Shown here one piece after another: positions 11,951-23,295 of a DNA stretch of 64,000 nucleotides (the first letter of the stretch is position 1; each line of letters starts with the position of its first letter). The translations under genes and the position numbers were made by a program. The stretch comes from Capniomyces stellatus. Lineage: Eukaryota; Kickxellomycota; Harpellomycetes; Harpellales; Legeriomycetaceae. The stretch is taken from contig LUVW01000034.1 in NCBI GenBank assembly GCA_001661515.1, positions 1-64,000 of the forward strand. The letters run 5' to 3'. The notes beneath the pieces are model-generated. The model was not told the DNA's origin, ran no database searches, and was given only the letters and a program-made list of their open reading frames with translations.

Positions 11951-14717
11951 TCTGTTGCTCCTCTCACTCCCAATTCTCCTTTCAGAATTTGCAAATGCGT
12001 GCGATGAATTAGGCCTGGGAAATTGGATACTTTCTTCTATTTCGGGATGCTTGCTTTTAAACGCCCTTTTGATTTACTTTACGAATCCCCCTTCTATTAA
12101 ATTTCCAACTCGTTTTCTTTTGTGTTTCAAATGCACTCTGCTGCTAGTACCTTTTACATTGAACTTTTTGATGTGCTTCTTTATATATTCCTATTACTTT
12201 TTTTTATCTATATCTCCTTTTGTTGCTCTCGCTTTTACTTATTGTTTTGTCTTTATTCCCGCCCCAATTTGATTAAATTTATTGCATTAATCTCCCTTGG
12301 TCTGCCTTTCCTTTGATTGTTTAGCAGAATCGATTTATAAATCTTTACTCGGCTCGATTTTCTGCACTAAATCCCTTTTTTTAACAACTAATCGATTACT
12401 GTTGGTGATATCTACTAAAAGTGATAAAACCCTATTCAGCTTGTCCTTTGGACTTTGATATATATTAAATGTACAAAGTAGTCTTTGGTGTTTTTATTGC
12501 ACCACTATACATTTACTTTGGATTTGGTATTTCTAAATAAATAATTGTCGCTGGTATATTGGTATTGTTGTTGATTTAGTGGTATTTGGTTTTATGTTCT
12601 ACTCACGTTTATATTACTGATGTTTTGTAAATAAGCTCAACATGTTTCCAATCTAAGCTCCATTAATAATAATGAATCCTCCTAGCTCTTTGGATTTTTC
12701 TTTAAGCTTTTTTTGGCATAAATTAATTGGTTTTTTTTTCGCTAGAATCAGTGTTATTCTAAAATGCAACTATTTCAAAACTATAACTGCACAAAAGCTG
12801 AGAAACTGCAAAATCTTTAAAAATGAATATCTTAAATCTTTAAAAACTATAAAAACTGAAAAGCTGAAAAAGCGAAACATAAAATACAAACAGTTTTTCT
12901 GAAAAGCCAATCATTTTTAGTTTGAGCTCAAGAAACATTAAATTTGATTTATAAAATCAAAAATAATCAATGATGAAATTTTGATCTTCTTTTGGAAAAC
13001 TTTCTATATACAAGCTTTCTTTAAAACCCGCCATACTTTTTTTTTTTCCATTAAAATTCCCACATCTATTTCTGTGCTTCAATCAACTTTAATTTTCAAT
13101 TACTTTTTTCTATTGTTTTTTTTCTGTTCCATCACTTCATCTTTGCTTTTCTTTTTACCACTTTATAAAGTTCCAGACTTTCCTAGTTTATTGACTCCCC
13201 CCCCCCTCATCCAGACTGCCTTTGTTTTTTCATCTTTTTTTTGCTTATGGGTCTGTTGCTGCCACCAATTCTGCTGTGTTAGTTTTAATTCTAAAAAATT
13301 ATGCATAAGTTAATGATCACTCTTATTTATGGCTATTAAATAAGCGAGCCGACCATTCAATCATATCATTTATCGAGTAAGCCATTCAATCAATTCCTCA
13401 TTGGCTCGCTTTAATCGTAGCTGCTTTTTGCATAACGTAAATACCTGTGCTATGAGTAGCGTTTAATTGTTGAAACATCAGCTCAAAATAAACAGCAATT
13501 TGGTTTAAACTAATGGCAGTCGGATATCATAAACAATAAGTTTACTTTTGCTGTCCTGCCTAATTTAGAACACCATTTACGAAAAGTTCTCTTTCTTTTA
13601 CTAATGCAAACAAACCAAAGGTTGGAAAAAGAACACACTCCACCACTTTCCAAAACCCGCATATTTATTGAACTTCAGCTAAAGCATGTTTTAGAAGCAT
13701 CTGGAAAATATCAGTGCTCCTTTGTCTTTTTAATAGTGGGAAAACCCAATGCATCAACTTACTTTGATTAGTAACATGCGCCATTTTACCAAGCTGCTTT
13801 TGTGTTTGAATTCAGAAAGAAAAATATATAAACCCCTGTGTTTTTGTTGAATTAGCTTGAAATCTCTGTACTTTGGTAAACAAAGCCTCTGTGTCGTCAT
13901 TTACCGCATTAATTCCCAAAAGAGATATTGGATTCCTTTGTAACCAAATTAAGAAAGGGCAAAAAAATAATCCAAATAGGACAAACCCATCTCACAGATC
14001 AAAACTCTTGTAATACTCTGGTCAAAGTTGATACCGCAGTGGAAAAAATTGTGCAGAGCAATGCTTTGAATACAAATACAAATTATTTCCAAGCCAACAC
14101 ATATTCAAACTCAACCCTTACACAAACGCACGCATAAACACACAAATGTAAATGCTGACACTAGCACACAAGCATACAGACTCAAGTATTGCAAGTCCAA
14201 GAATAAAAATATTGGTCACTTGTAAATAAAGCTACAAATAACACTAATCTAAACCAAACCAAACCAAACCAATTGTCATTTAAAGGCGTACCCGACAACC
14301 ACAAAGTGCTAATATAATATCACAATTTCCTCTACAGCATATGTTTACCGTTAGACAACGTACCCAAGTCTGAAAAAGTCAATAATATTGAACTGCGGCG
14401 CTTTTTAGATGGTAAAAGAGCGTTTATATTGTGAATTGATTAAGCCTAATTGCCAATATACTCGAGCTCACTTTCGCAAATTGTGAGTTTGTAGCTTTGT
14501 TTATTAACGGGAATACTGTAAAGTGTAGTTAATACGATCGATGTTGCTTCTGCTGATGTGAAGAGCGCATTTATAGTATGTTCTCTTAATATCTTCGTTT
14601 AGAAACAGGTAAAAAAACAGACTCTTGGCTGGTAAGAGTATCTTGTATTTTTGAAAACTTGAGAAAATAGAATAAAATAAAGAATAAAAAATAAAAAATG
14701 AAAAGTGAAAACCAAAA
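11951..14717. other. Upstream region of CYR1, no gene resolved
   Basis: Long pyrimidine-rich tracts on the plus strand lie upstream of the minus-strand CYR1 gene and probably include its promoter and 5' leader. The CYR1 exon 1 frame stays open upstream to about 12073 without another ATG. A 69-codon open stretch at 13928-14137 (plus) looks mildly protein-like but lacks an ATG and follows an in-frame stop. A 76-codon ATG frame at 12672-12902 is Lys/Phe-rich and probably chance. Four AACCA units occur near 14255. Confidence 0.45.
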
Positions 14718-15174
14718 CTACAGGACCATTGATTGTGCCTGAGCCACCTTTTCCAATTCAGCCCTAAAAAATATAAAATGAATGCAATAGTTAGTCACAG
14801 TAATTGTGTATGTGTGTGTATGTGTAGGGGGGGGGGATAGTTGGGCAGAATTCATATGAAATAGTACCTTATCTGCTTAGAAAAGTCATCCTCCAAGTCG
14901 TCATCATCCCAATCTTCGTCCCAGAGATTTAAATCCTCTTTGTCTTTTTCATCTTCATTCCAGTCTATTATGAACAACAGGCAGCAATATAAAGATTATA
15001 AGCATTGAGACAAATATATATTAGAAATAAAAAAAATGATTTATCGAGACTCGGCTACATTCGAACAAAGACATTGAATGCATAAATACCTTCAAATTCG
15101 AATTCCTCAAACTCAACATCTTCGTCTAAAGTCGAGAGTATTTGTGGCTTTTCTGGATTAGAATCGACGTTCAT
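14718..15174 (-). CDS. SEM1: 26S proteasome subunit Sem1/Dss1 (three exons)
   Basis: Small acidic intrinsically disordered subunit of the 19S proteasome lid, also found in TREX-2 and BRCA2-type complexes. Exons are 15174-15090, 14964-14868 and 14763-14718; the introns (125 and 104 nt) have GTATTT and GTACTA donors and TAG acceptors. The 75-aa product has the family signature: an acidic N-terminus, a DWNEDEKDKEDLNLW segment, then a WDDDD-type acidic box and the C-terminal helix DDFSKQIRAELEKV. The length is typical (70-90 aa). Its exons are each too short to form a long ORF, so a simple ORF scan misses it. It is transcribed divergently from MED17 across about 720 bp. The identification is strong because conserved residues run across both splice junctions in phase. 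Confidence 0.93.
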
Positions 15175-15894
15175 TTTGTAACTTCTTGATTTATATTTAT
15201 TTTGCTGCTGAGAAACAGATTGAGAAAAAAATTTATATAAAGAAAAGCAAGAGAATTATAAAATAATAAGGTGATGTTTGTATGGTTATATTTTCTTACT
15301 GAAAAAAGAAATAAACGAAAGAAATAAAAGCACAGTGGTTTGTAAACTTGAAAAGTCTCAACAATAACAGTGCAAATGAATAGAGCAAATTAAAAATAAT
15401 AAAAATCATGTTACGTACTCTAATGTTTCTTTAGAAAGGAAAAAGTAGAATTTCAATAAATAAAAAAAGAATGGTAAAATAGAAACAAACCAATCATGCA
15501 TCAGGGCTTAGGAAAACAAACTAATCGAACTAGAATTGAGAAATTATGACTGAAAAGATGGTGAATTGTGGAAGAGATGGCTAATTTGTTTGGTAAATGG
15601 TTCGAGAGTAAATAAACCGAGCTTGGCTTGAATAAAATAATTCAGTCAAAAAAAGCAGTAACTACAAAATGAAAAACAAAAGGCGAGAAATAAAAATAAA
15701 AACAAAAGCAAACAAACGCGAATATCGATTGTTACAATTTGGAAATAAACAATTAGGAATCGAAGCTTTCTTTCGCTAATCGAGCAGTTTACTAATCACC
15801 AGCTTTAACTAAAGATTAAAAAAAACACTAGTCAAAGGTGATATTAGAAAAAGAAATAAAAGACACGGGTGGAGTAAACGAAAAATAAAAGATA
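15175..15894. promoter_or_regulatory. Divergent intergenic region SEM1 / MED17
   Basis: About 720 bp between two divergent starts, strongly A-rich on the plus strand with many AAATAAAA-like runs. It should contain both promoters. I could not assign specific factor sites, and no ORF of note is present. Confidence 0.5.
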
Positions 15895-18800
15895 ATGAAA
15901 GGATCCTTGAAAGTAACTTTGGAAAGTAGCAACCCCAAGTTGGAAATGGCAGAGCTAGGCGGGTCGTTTCCTGCAAAGGCAGAGGCTAAAGCGGATTCGG
16001 GACAAGAATTGACGGAGTAAGACTGGCCTTATTAAAAACAAAAAATAATAAAAATAAAAATAAAAGCAAATGACGTGAATGAATTTAGCAAAAATGAATT
16101 TCGAGATAAAAGTTAGAGGAAATATTGTTTTAAATGGTTAGCAACAGGTTTAGAAAGATAAAAGGGGGATCTATAATAGATAATTGGATTTACCATGAAT
16201 TGTAGAGTGGGGTTGATAATGGAGAATAGAATTGCACAGTTATGGGAAGAGCACCCTAACTTTACGGGACTGGAGTTCGTTTTGGGAAGGAAAAGTGAAG
16301 AGAACGAAACAGAAGATAAGAATGCGGAAGAAAAGGAGTGTGAGGAAAAGGAGAGAATAGAAACGGACATGGGAGTGGAAGAGAATAGGATTTTTGAGTA
16401 TACAGAGATGCGGAATATATTGCACAATAGACTATGGTAAAGATAAAGAAGATTGATAGTAGTAGTGATAGTAGTAGTGATAGTAGTAGTGATAATAGTG
16501 GTGATAGTAGTATTAAAAATGGTGAAAATGGTATAGGCATGCAAGATCGGAAATGGCGGTTGCATTAGATGTGGTAATGTTGTTGATGGAATCAAAAAAT
16601 ACAAAGCTGGGCCAAACAGAGCAAAATGAGGGCAATTTGGTTATGGGACAGCAAAAGGAGCGAGAGGGTAAACAAAACACGATAAATAAGGACACGTTGG
16701 CACTAACTAATATAGAGGTGCAAAAAAACACGACAAAGGAACAGCTTACACAGTACCAGCTTAAGATGGGGTTTAAACAAAAGGTAGGCGAATAGAGGAA
16801 GAAGTAGAGATGAAACTGGGGGAGTAAAACTGGAAAGATATAGAGTTGGAAAAGTATAAAGTTAGAAAAATATAAAATTGGGGGTAATGGGATATAGCAA
16901 TTGATAGAGGCAAGTAAAGTACTGGAAGAACAGAGTATAAGGATGAGGAGGTTGTCGCGACAGAATAGAAAGTTGTGGAATGGGGCGTTGGATCTGAGAA
17001 AAAAGCACTGGGTTGTTCAACAACACATGAACAAGAGTGGGGGGATAGGATTTTACATTCCTTTTGGGTACTATAACTGTAAGGAGAGCAATTATCTAAA
17101 ATATGGAATGAAGATACGAGAAAGAGGAAATAGATTTGAGCTAGTTTGAACTAGTTTGGATAGTTTGAGTTGATGGCTAATGAATAAAAGTAATAATAAA
17201 AGTAATAGTTGAATATTGATAAATGAAAAATGAAAAATGAAAATAGCTGGGTCGTTGTATGGTCGAAACGAGTTTGCAGACATAATAAATCCGAGCATGA
17301 AGGATAGAGAAGAGAACGATGGTGAAGATAAGGATAAGGATAAGAATAAGGGTGGGGATGAGGGAGGAAAAGGGATAGATATGGAGGTGGAAAAGGAATA
17401 CAGAAACGAAGTGGAGATAAAAACATCGTACCAAGCATTGTACCAAATCAACACGGAGCTGAGAGGGAGCAACAATAGAGATGGGACGAGGGTAGACACA
17501 ACAAGCAACCAGCTGTCAACAATAGCAAACAAGAAGCAGGGAGGCAAAGAAGTGAAAATGGACAAGATAAACAAGCAGTTAAACGAGGCAAGAAACAACA
17601 TATATTCGGTTGAGCTGTTTAGAAGACTGCAGGACGAGGCACAGGCGATGTCTAAAGGCACAGTTATTGGAAATACAAACACGGACGGCACAAACAGTCA
17701 CGTGCATTTAGATGTATTGAGGATTCCATTACAAATCGATGGCCACTCGATTTCGTTGAATTACCACAAAGTGAGAAATAAGACGTACGACCACAGACCT
17801 AAACTTGAATCAGAACTTGAATCAGAACCTGGATTTGAGTCTAGATTTGAGTCTGAAACTGCTATGGACATGGAAATAGACGCACAGACACCAGGCCAAA
17901 ACAAAGACATAAACAGAGATCTGGATAGAGATAAAGACAAAATTGGGGGATTAGTAGCCAATGAAAAGACCAGCAATAACACTGTGGCGTGGGTGAGATT
18001 GGCGTCGAATTTGGCTTTGGTGTTGTCGTCAATAAAGCTGCGGAAATCGCACACAAAAATGATGCAGCTGAGGTTTGGGCAGCTTAGGAGGTCAAACTAC
18101 CACTCAAACATCCTCTCGCCAACAATAAACTCGCTGACGACCCTGTACAATATAAACGCGCTCGATGCGGCACTGCGCCACTACTGCTCGAGGTTCAGGG
18201 CCATTGCAGCTGTGCAGATAAAAGCAAGCAGTTCGCTCGACTGCCTAAACGTCTCCAAGTCAAAGGTCGTTTGCTACTCGTCGACTGTTGATTTTGGCCG
18301 GATCACTGGGGCGGTGCTGCTGGTCCGCATGGTTGGCTACGAGAAGATATCCATTTCCCTGCTTAATACAGCCAACTCCAAGTCAACCAACCCCCAAAAC
18401 TCCATTCTATTCACTTCTGTCAGCGAAGCCAAATCCAACATCAAAGCCCATTTTTCCTCCCTTTTCCTGTCCAAAACATGCTTGGGCATCAACAGACTCC
18501 GCCTGTCCAATCCCCACTGCTCGCCCTTTGAGCTCGTCGACTTCTGCTCCCCTGACTGGCTCAACAACCAGCTCGAGTGCATAATCCAACTCAAACCCAA
18601 TCCCCAGCACTACTCCCACGGCTACCCAGCCAGCCCTTGCCACTACCGCCTGCTTGTTTTCCTTACTTTGCCCGACTTTGACCTCTCCGATTCCGCTACC
18701 TGCTGCCTGCGAGTTCACCTGAGTTTATCCAAGCTACCCCACACACAATCCCCGTGCCAATTGCAGGCCAGTCCCACCCCCAACTCCACCTCCTCCCCCA

Positions 18801-18922
18801 TCTTTAAAACATTTGGCTTTCCTGACTGCAAAACTTTTAGCTTCAAACATCATCGGCTTCAGCAGGACTACTGGTTTGAAGACGCAATAGCCAGCTCCAT
18901 TCTTTCTAATTTACCACTTTGA
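15895..18922 (+). CDS. MED17: Mediator subunit 17 (Srb4), five exons
   Basis: Essential head-module subunit of the RNA polymerase II Mediator complex. Exons: 15895-16016, 16206-16436, 16537-16783, 16898-17078 and 17247-18922, giving 818 aa. All phases close, and each intron (100-189 nt) ends in TAG. Family landmarks: an N-terminal RIAQLWEEHPNFTGL segment, the LHNRLWHARSEM / ALDVVMLLMESKN helix region (created by the exon 2-3 junction), the NRKLWNGALDLRKKHWVV segment, and an FGYYNSGS turn created by the exon 4-5 junction. The middle part of exon 5 is Asp/Lys/Glu-rich low complexity; its end is a folded-looking C-terminal region. Intron 2 carries a GAT/AGT repeat array. The call rests on remembered MED17 patterns. 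Confidence is high for the helix region and moderate for the first exon. Confidence 0.85.
16453..16496 (+). repeat. 12-bp repeats in MED17 intron 2
   Basis: Three to four units of GATAGTAGTAGT fill much of the 100-nt second intron of MED17. Their only visible effect is on intron length. Confidence 0.8.
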
Positions 18923-18968
18923 TTTTATTTGGTATTTGTAGCTCTATTATTAATATATATTTTTTTTT

Positions 18969-19030
18969 GATCTTTTAACTATTTAATCTCTTAACTATTT
19001 GATCTCTTAACTATTTGATCTCTTAACTTT
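18969..19030 (+). repeat. 16-bp tandem repeat after MED17
   Basis: About four imperfect units of GATCTCTTAACTATTT lie in the 268-bp gap between the convergent MED17 and mannosyltransferase genes, so they would be in the 3' region of MED17. Confidence 0.8.
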
Positions 19031-19190
19031 TCTAAACTTCATTAACTCTATGTTTCCAAGTTTATTATTAAAATCACAACCATCCCGTGTTTGTTTATTA
19101 ATTCATGTTTAAAATATATATATATGAATATATTTGTAAATTGTATTTGTGTGTAGGCTTATAATACCCGATTGAGGGAGTTGCGCGTCA

Positions 19191-20762
19191 TCAAGAAAAC
19201 ACGTTCTTCAGCCAGTTTTTGTTCTGGCTCGCCGACACAGTAGAGACCTTGTTGACGTACTCCAGCGCCTCAAGTGTATCCTGGATGTTCCAGTTGTAAG
19301 TCTCATACTTTGTATATAAATCTAAGCAACCATAGGAGCCTTGGTCCAAGTTAGAAGTGGCAATGGAGGAAAGCTCGCACTTGTAGTCAATCACCTTGCC
19401 ATCTTTGTCCGTTGGCCAGCGCGTTAAGGTGTCGTGCTGGTACCCAATGTCGTTAAAGTGATGGATCTCGCTTTTGTCCAGGAACATCCCGGTTGCCAGC
19501 GAATGCACCGGCGCATCGCCCCACCGCTCGTAGAAAAAGCTTCCTGTGTCGTCCAGATACTTAAAGTATGACTCATAACGCTCTGACCGGTAAAAGTCCA
19601 GTTCCCCAATCTCAAAGTTTGACCAGAAATGGCACAGGTTATAGTCTCCATGCTCGTTGACAAACATCTTTAGCGAGTTTGACTCCAGTTTGTGTTCCTT
19701 TGCATACTCCAACGTCGTTTTCCACAACGTCTCAATTGTCAGCTTTAGCTCAATTAGCGATATCACAAACCCGTACTTCTTCCCCTTCTCCCTCATCATC
19801 CTGAACGGATCATACCGCAGGTCGCAAAAGTAGCTGATGTCTGGCTCCATCCTCCAGTAGTACTTGAGCTCCTTCAGCAACGGATGCTTGTAGAAAAATC
19901 CCGAGTTGAATCTGCACATCTGCCGGTACGACACCGACTTGGCATACACCACGCCCTTTTTCGCCATTACATCCCGCGACCTCTTTGCCCGCTTCTCGTC
20001 AATGTTGCTCGGCACCTTCCAGTGCTCCCGTGGTATCAACGCAAACGTCGTGTTGCTCTTTGTTAGCCGCGAAACGTGCTTCATAAACTTATAAGTAAAC
20101 GGCTCGTCGTTCAGGAATATGTACTTGTAGTGGTGTCTCCGGTTAAACCTATCCTCCATTTGCCTAATCGATTCCTTCAATCCCTCCAGCTCCCTGTTTC
20201 TCACCAACACCAATATTGCCGCATTTTCCCGCTCGTCCTTCTCCTCCACGTACCTGTCCTCTCCGCTTCCCCGGTAATGCCACACCCACGGCGATATCTC
20301 GTCAACCAGCTTCTTCTCGTTATCTATATACGACTTGTTCAGCACCTCCTCCCTATACTTTTTCAAATCCGCCGGAAACTTTGTCCCATATCCCTCCAAC
20401 CTTGTAAAATTCAGCCCGTACATCATGTTTTCGAAGCTTGTACTTTCGTTCCATCTAATCTTCTTATTTCCATCACTGCTCTCCTTGTACATTTCCCCTT
20501 GCCTCTTCTTAACCTCCTCATACACATGCATGTCGACCTCATCAAACTCCTTCTCTCCCTCAAATAGATACTCCATTTCCTCTTGCCTCTTTCTTTTTTC
20601 CACCGTCAGCCCCGCCTTACTCTCATTCTCCTTCTCCTTACTCAGGAAATCTGCCAACTTTGTTTCAACATTTTCGTACTTTTCATTAAACCGGAACAGC
20701 AAAAATATTATAACTACCGTCAAAAGCAGTATCAGCTTGTTTACTCTGTCTACCCTAATCAT
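19191..20762 (-). CDS. GT15 alpha-1,2-mannosyltransferase (KRE2/MNT1/KTR family)
   Basis: Golgi enzyme that transfers mannose from GDP-mannose to O- and N-linked glycans of cell-wall proteins. Single exon, 523 aa, beginning with a clear ATG. It has the expected type II layout: a short cytosolic start, one membrane anchor at about residues 9-24, a charged stem to about 150, then the catalytic domain. Family motifs are present: NAAILVLVRN at the domain start, YYWRMEPDISYFCD with the metal-binding EPD, GDYNLCHFWSNFEI with the conserved glutamate, and SEIHHFNDIGYQHD with the conserved histidine. Length and motifs agree with intact family members. Which KTR subgroup it belongs to cannot be decided by eye. 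Confidence 0.95.
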   Translation of the reverse strand: MIRVDRVNKLILLLTVVIIFLLFRFNEKYENVETKLADFLSKEKENESKAGLTVEKRKRQEEMEYLFEGEKEFDEVDMHVYEEVKKRQGEMYKESSDGNKKIRWNESTSFENMMYGLNFTRLEGYGTKFPADLKKYREEVLNKSYIDNEKKLVDEISPWVWHYRGSGEDRYVEEKDERENAAILVLVRNRELEGLKESIRQMEDRFNRRHHYKYIFLNDEPFTYKFMKHVSRLTKSNTTFALIPREHWKVPSNIDEKRAKRSRDVMAKKGVVYAKSVSYRQMCRFNSGFFYKHPLLKELKYYWRMEPDISYFCDLRYDPFRMMREKGKKYGFVISLIELKLTIETLWKTTLEYAKEHKLESNSLKMFVNEHGDYNLCHFWSNFEIGELDFYRSERYESYFKYLDDTGSFFYERWGDAPVHSLATGMFLDKSEIHHFNDIGYQHDTLTRWPTDKDGKVIDYKCELSSIATSNLDQGSYGCLDLYTKYETYNWNIQDTLEALEYVNKVSTVSASQNKNWLKNVFS

Positions 20763-22070
20763 TTTAACTCCATTTATTCTCTTTACTACTGCTTTACTAC
20801 TGCTTTACTACTCTTTTCTTTTGTAATTCTACTGAATGTTCCTCTATAAACAAATACGTGAGCCTCTACCCCAATTGATTCTATTTAACTATATTTCAAG
20901 TGCTAATTGTTCAAGTACTAATTGTTCAAGTACTAATTGTTCAAGTATTAAATGGTCTTTCCTCTATATTAAATTAAAGTTTTGTACAAGTCTAAATAAT
21001 ATCTTGAACTAATTGATAAACGAAAAAGGGAAAAGTAAAACAGTCAAGTTTCTCAATATTCGAGTTGCTAATTGTTTCTGACCCCCCGTTCTCAACCTTT
21101 TGATAGCTTTTGTGACTAACAATATTCTGAATTCACCTTTTTTTTTCCTTAACTAATGCCGTTTTCTTTTTTTCTTTTTTTTCTCTTTGCTTTTGTTTTT
21201 GTTGTTAATATTACAAACCAATTATTAAAAACCAACAGTTAAAGCAACTGATGCAAATATCAATTATCGTAATTCATTAATGAATTGTTTGCGACAAATT
21301 TTTTTAAATAAATTCATACTTGAATAATAATTACTTTTAGCTTGGTTTACTGGATTTATAATTTATTTTGTAACTCTCCAGCATAGCTTATTAAAATGCA
21401 GGATTTTCTTTTCTGAATAAACAAATCTGTCTTGAGAAATTCTCCCGGTGAAACAAGAAAATAAGTCTCATTAGAACTGTTGTGATATATTTCGTTTCAT
21501 TCATTTCATTTCATCTCATTTTACTTTTTAAATCAATCGCTATTTTGAAAATGATTCGAAAAGAAATACTTTTATTTTAATTGAAAATAATCATTGCTCT
21601 ATCAATTTAGTCAAAACCCATGCTTGCTTTTTAATTTTAAACACGCTTTTGTGGTTTCTAGGCTTTACTTTTGATATATTTTGACAATTTTCACAACTCC
21701 CATTCGCCAAAATAATTAAAGTTTTTCTTAAAAACAAACATAAAACGTTACATTTCCACTTACAAATCTGATATTATTTATTAAATACAAGACCAACTTG
21801 CAGTGTCTTTATTTTTTATATTAAAGCAACTTGTAGTGTCGTTTTGTTATTTGATGATTTAATTGCAGACTAAAGGATGAATTGTGTGCATTTACGCTTG
21901 ACAATATGACTTTATTCTCGCTGATCTCGTTTGCTTGACTTATATGTTGCAGTACGATTGAAACACGGCAGTAGAAACTGCGAAATCAGTTTATTAACAT
22001 TGACAAAAGAGAACACCAAAACCAAAAAGCAAGACTAGCCAGAGTCCTATTTAATGAGGCTATACGGAGA
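20763..22070. other. Intergenic, AT-rich, short repeat
   Basis: Region upstream of the mannosyltransferase and downstream of the UPF0047 gene. A 15-bp unit, TTCAAGTACTAATTG, repeats about four times at 20895-20948. Apart from long T- and A-runs I see no exon, RNA gene or mobile element. Confidence 0.55.
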
Positions 22071-22948
22071 TCACTTGTACTTTTCGCCGTTCAATGTAAC
22101 AATCCCCCTTCTGTGGTGTTGATCAAAACGATGTTCATTAAGCCAAATTCTACAATGGGTTAGTTAAAATTAAGACTGTTGATTAGAAAAAGTAGCCAGC
22201 CACCTCAACATGAATCAAATTTATTCAGCTAACAAGCATTATAGCTCTAAATTAAAAAAGCGAGCCATTTTGTTTTATCCTTATCTTTTATTCGCTTTAT
22301 GCTATATATGCTTGATTTGATTAATTACCCTTGCCAAGTTCCAAGCGCTAACTTGCCATCTTTAATTGGGATATTTAAAGAAACACCCATTAGCGAAGAT
22401 TTGACATGACCCGGCTATTGATGAGAATTGATGTACAGCGATTAAAATTGATTGCAGTATAATGTAACTGTATTTTACTAAGCTAAATAACGATAAATCG
22501 TATACAAAACCAAAACCAAAACCAAAACCAAGATTGTTTATTACCATATCGTCCCTTCCTTCATAAGTGTGGATATATGGAGCGTCTTCTGGTGCTATTC
22601 TGTCCAGGATCATAGTCATGTCAGTTCGAACGTCAGAATCAGCATTTTCGTTCAAAGTTAATGATGCGCTCGTGTGTTGGACTATTTGTGGACGTGGTTG
22701 GGTTAATAAAGTGTTTGCTTGGATTTAATAAAGATAAATTAATCTGCAGTCCAAATAATTAAGGTATAAAGTGGAATAGAGATAAAAGTAAAAATAGAAA
22801 AACATTAGCTTGACTTGCGAAAGATATTAGCCATTCCAATTTTGTAGTTTTTTAATTGCGGATTTATTTGTTTGATAATTTCCCCAGTGACGAGATAGCA
22901 CCCTTTCCTGTTTGGGGGGAAGGTGATTGGAATCTGCGACCAAGACAT
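22071..22948 (-). CDS. UPF0047 / YjbQ family protein (four exons)
   Basis: Small conserved protein of the YjbQ family, found in all domains of life; bacterial members can show weak thiamine-phosphate-synthase activity, but the cellular role is unsettled. Exons: 22948-22819, 22681-22545, 22414-22329 and 22149-22071, giving 143 aa (typical length about 135-145). All family blocks are present in order: [63 protein letters not shown] and the RRGIV end. Three blocks are created exactly at splice junctions, which fixes the exon borders. Intron 1 must use a GC donor (C|GCAAGT). Intron 2 contains a CCAAAA repeat. The assignment is secure; the start ATG is the only one upstream of the first block. Confidence 0.92.
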
Positions 22949-23295
22949 GTTGGAGTATTATTTAGCTTTGTATGTTCAATTAACGAGATTTGAAAAAGAA
23001 TGTCGGTGAACGAGAAATTGAGTCGAGTTTATCAAGTTAAAACAGTGGTTTTAGAAATAAGCAAAGCGGAAACCAGGAAAAAGGCAATAATAAAGAAACT
23101 AATTTGCCATAACGGTAAATTATGTTACCAAAAAAAAAATATATATATGTATATATAAATATATATATGTATATATAAATATATATATGTATATATAAAT
23201 ATATACAACATTATTTATTAACCTTTTATTGGCTAGCATTGCTAAAAATGACTAGTTGAAAAAAATATATAAAAAAACTGCGTGCAAGAGAGAAA
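22949..23295. other. Intergenic with 20-bp AT minisatellite
   Basis: Short gap between the UPF0047 and RED genes. At 23141-23200 the unit ATATATATGTATATATAAAT repeats three times without change. No coding signal is visible. Confidence 0.7.

Noticed and set aside
11799..12272. 157-codon plus-strand frame upstream of CYR1
   Set aside because: Pro/Phe/Leu-rich, starts antisense to CYR1 exon 1, which has the better coding evidence and splice donor.
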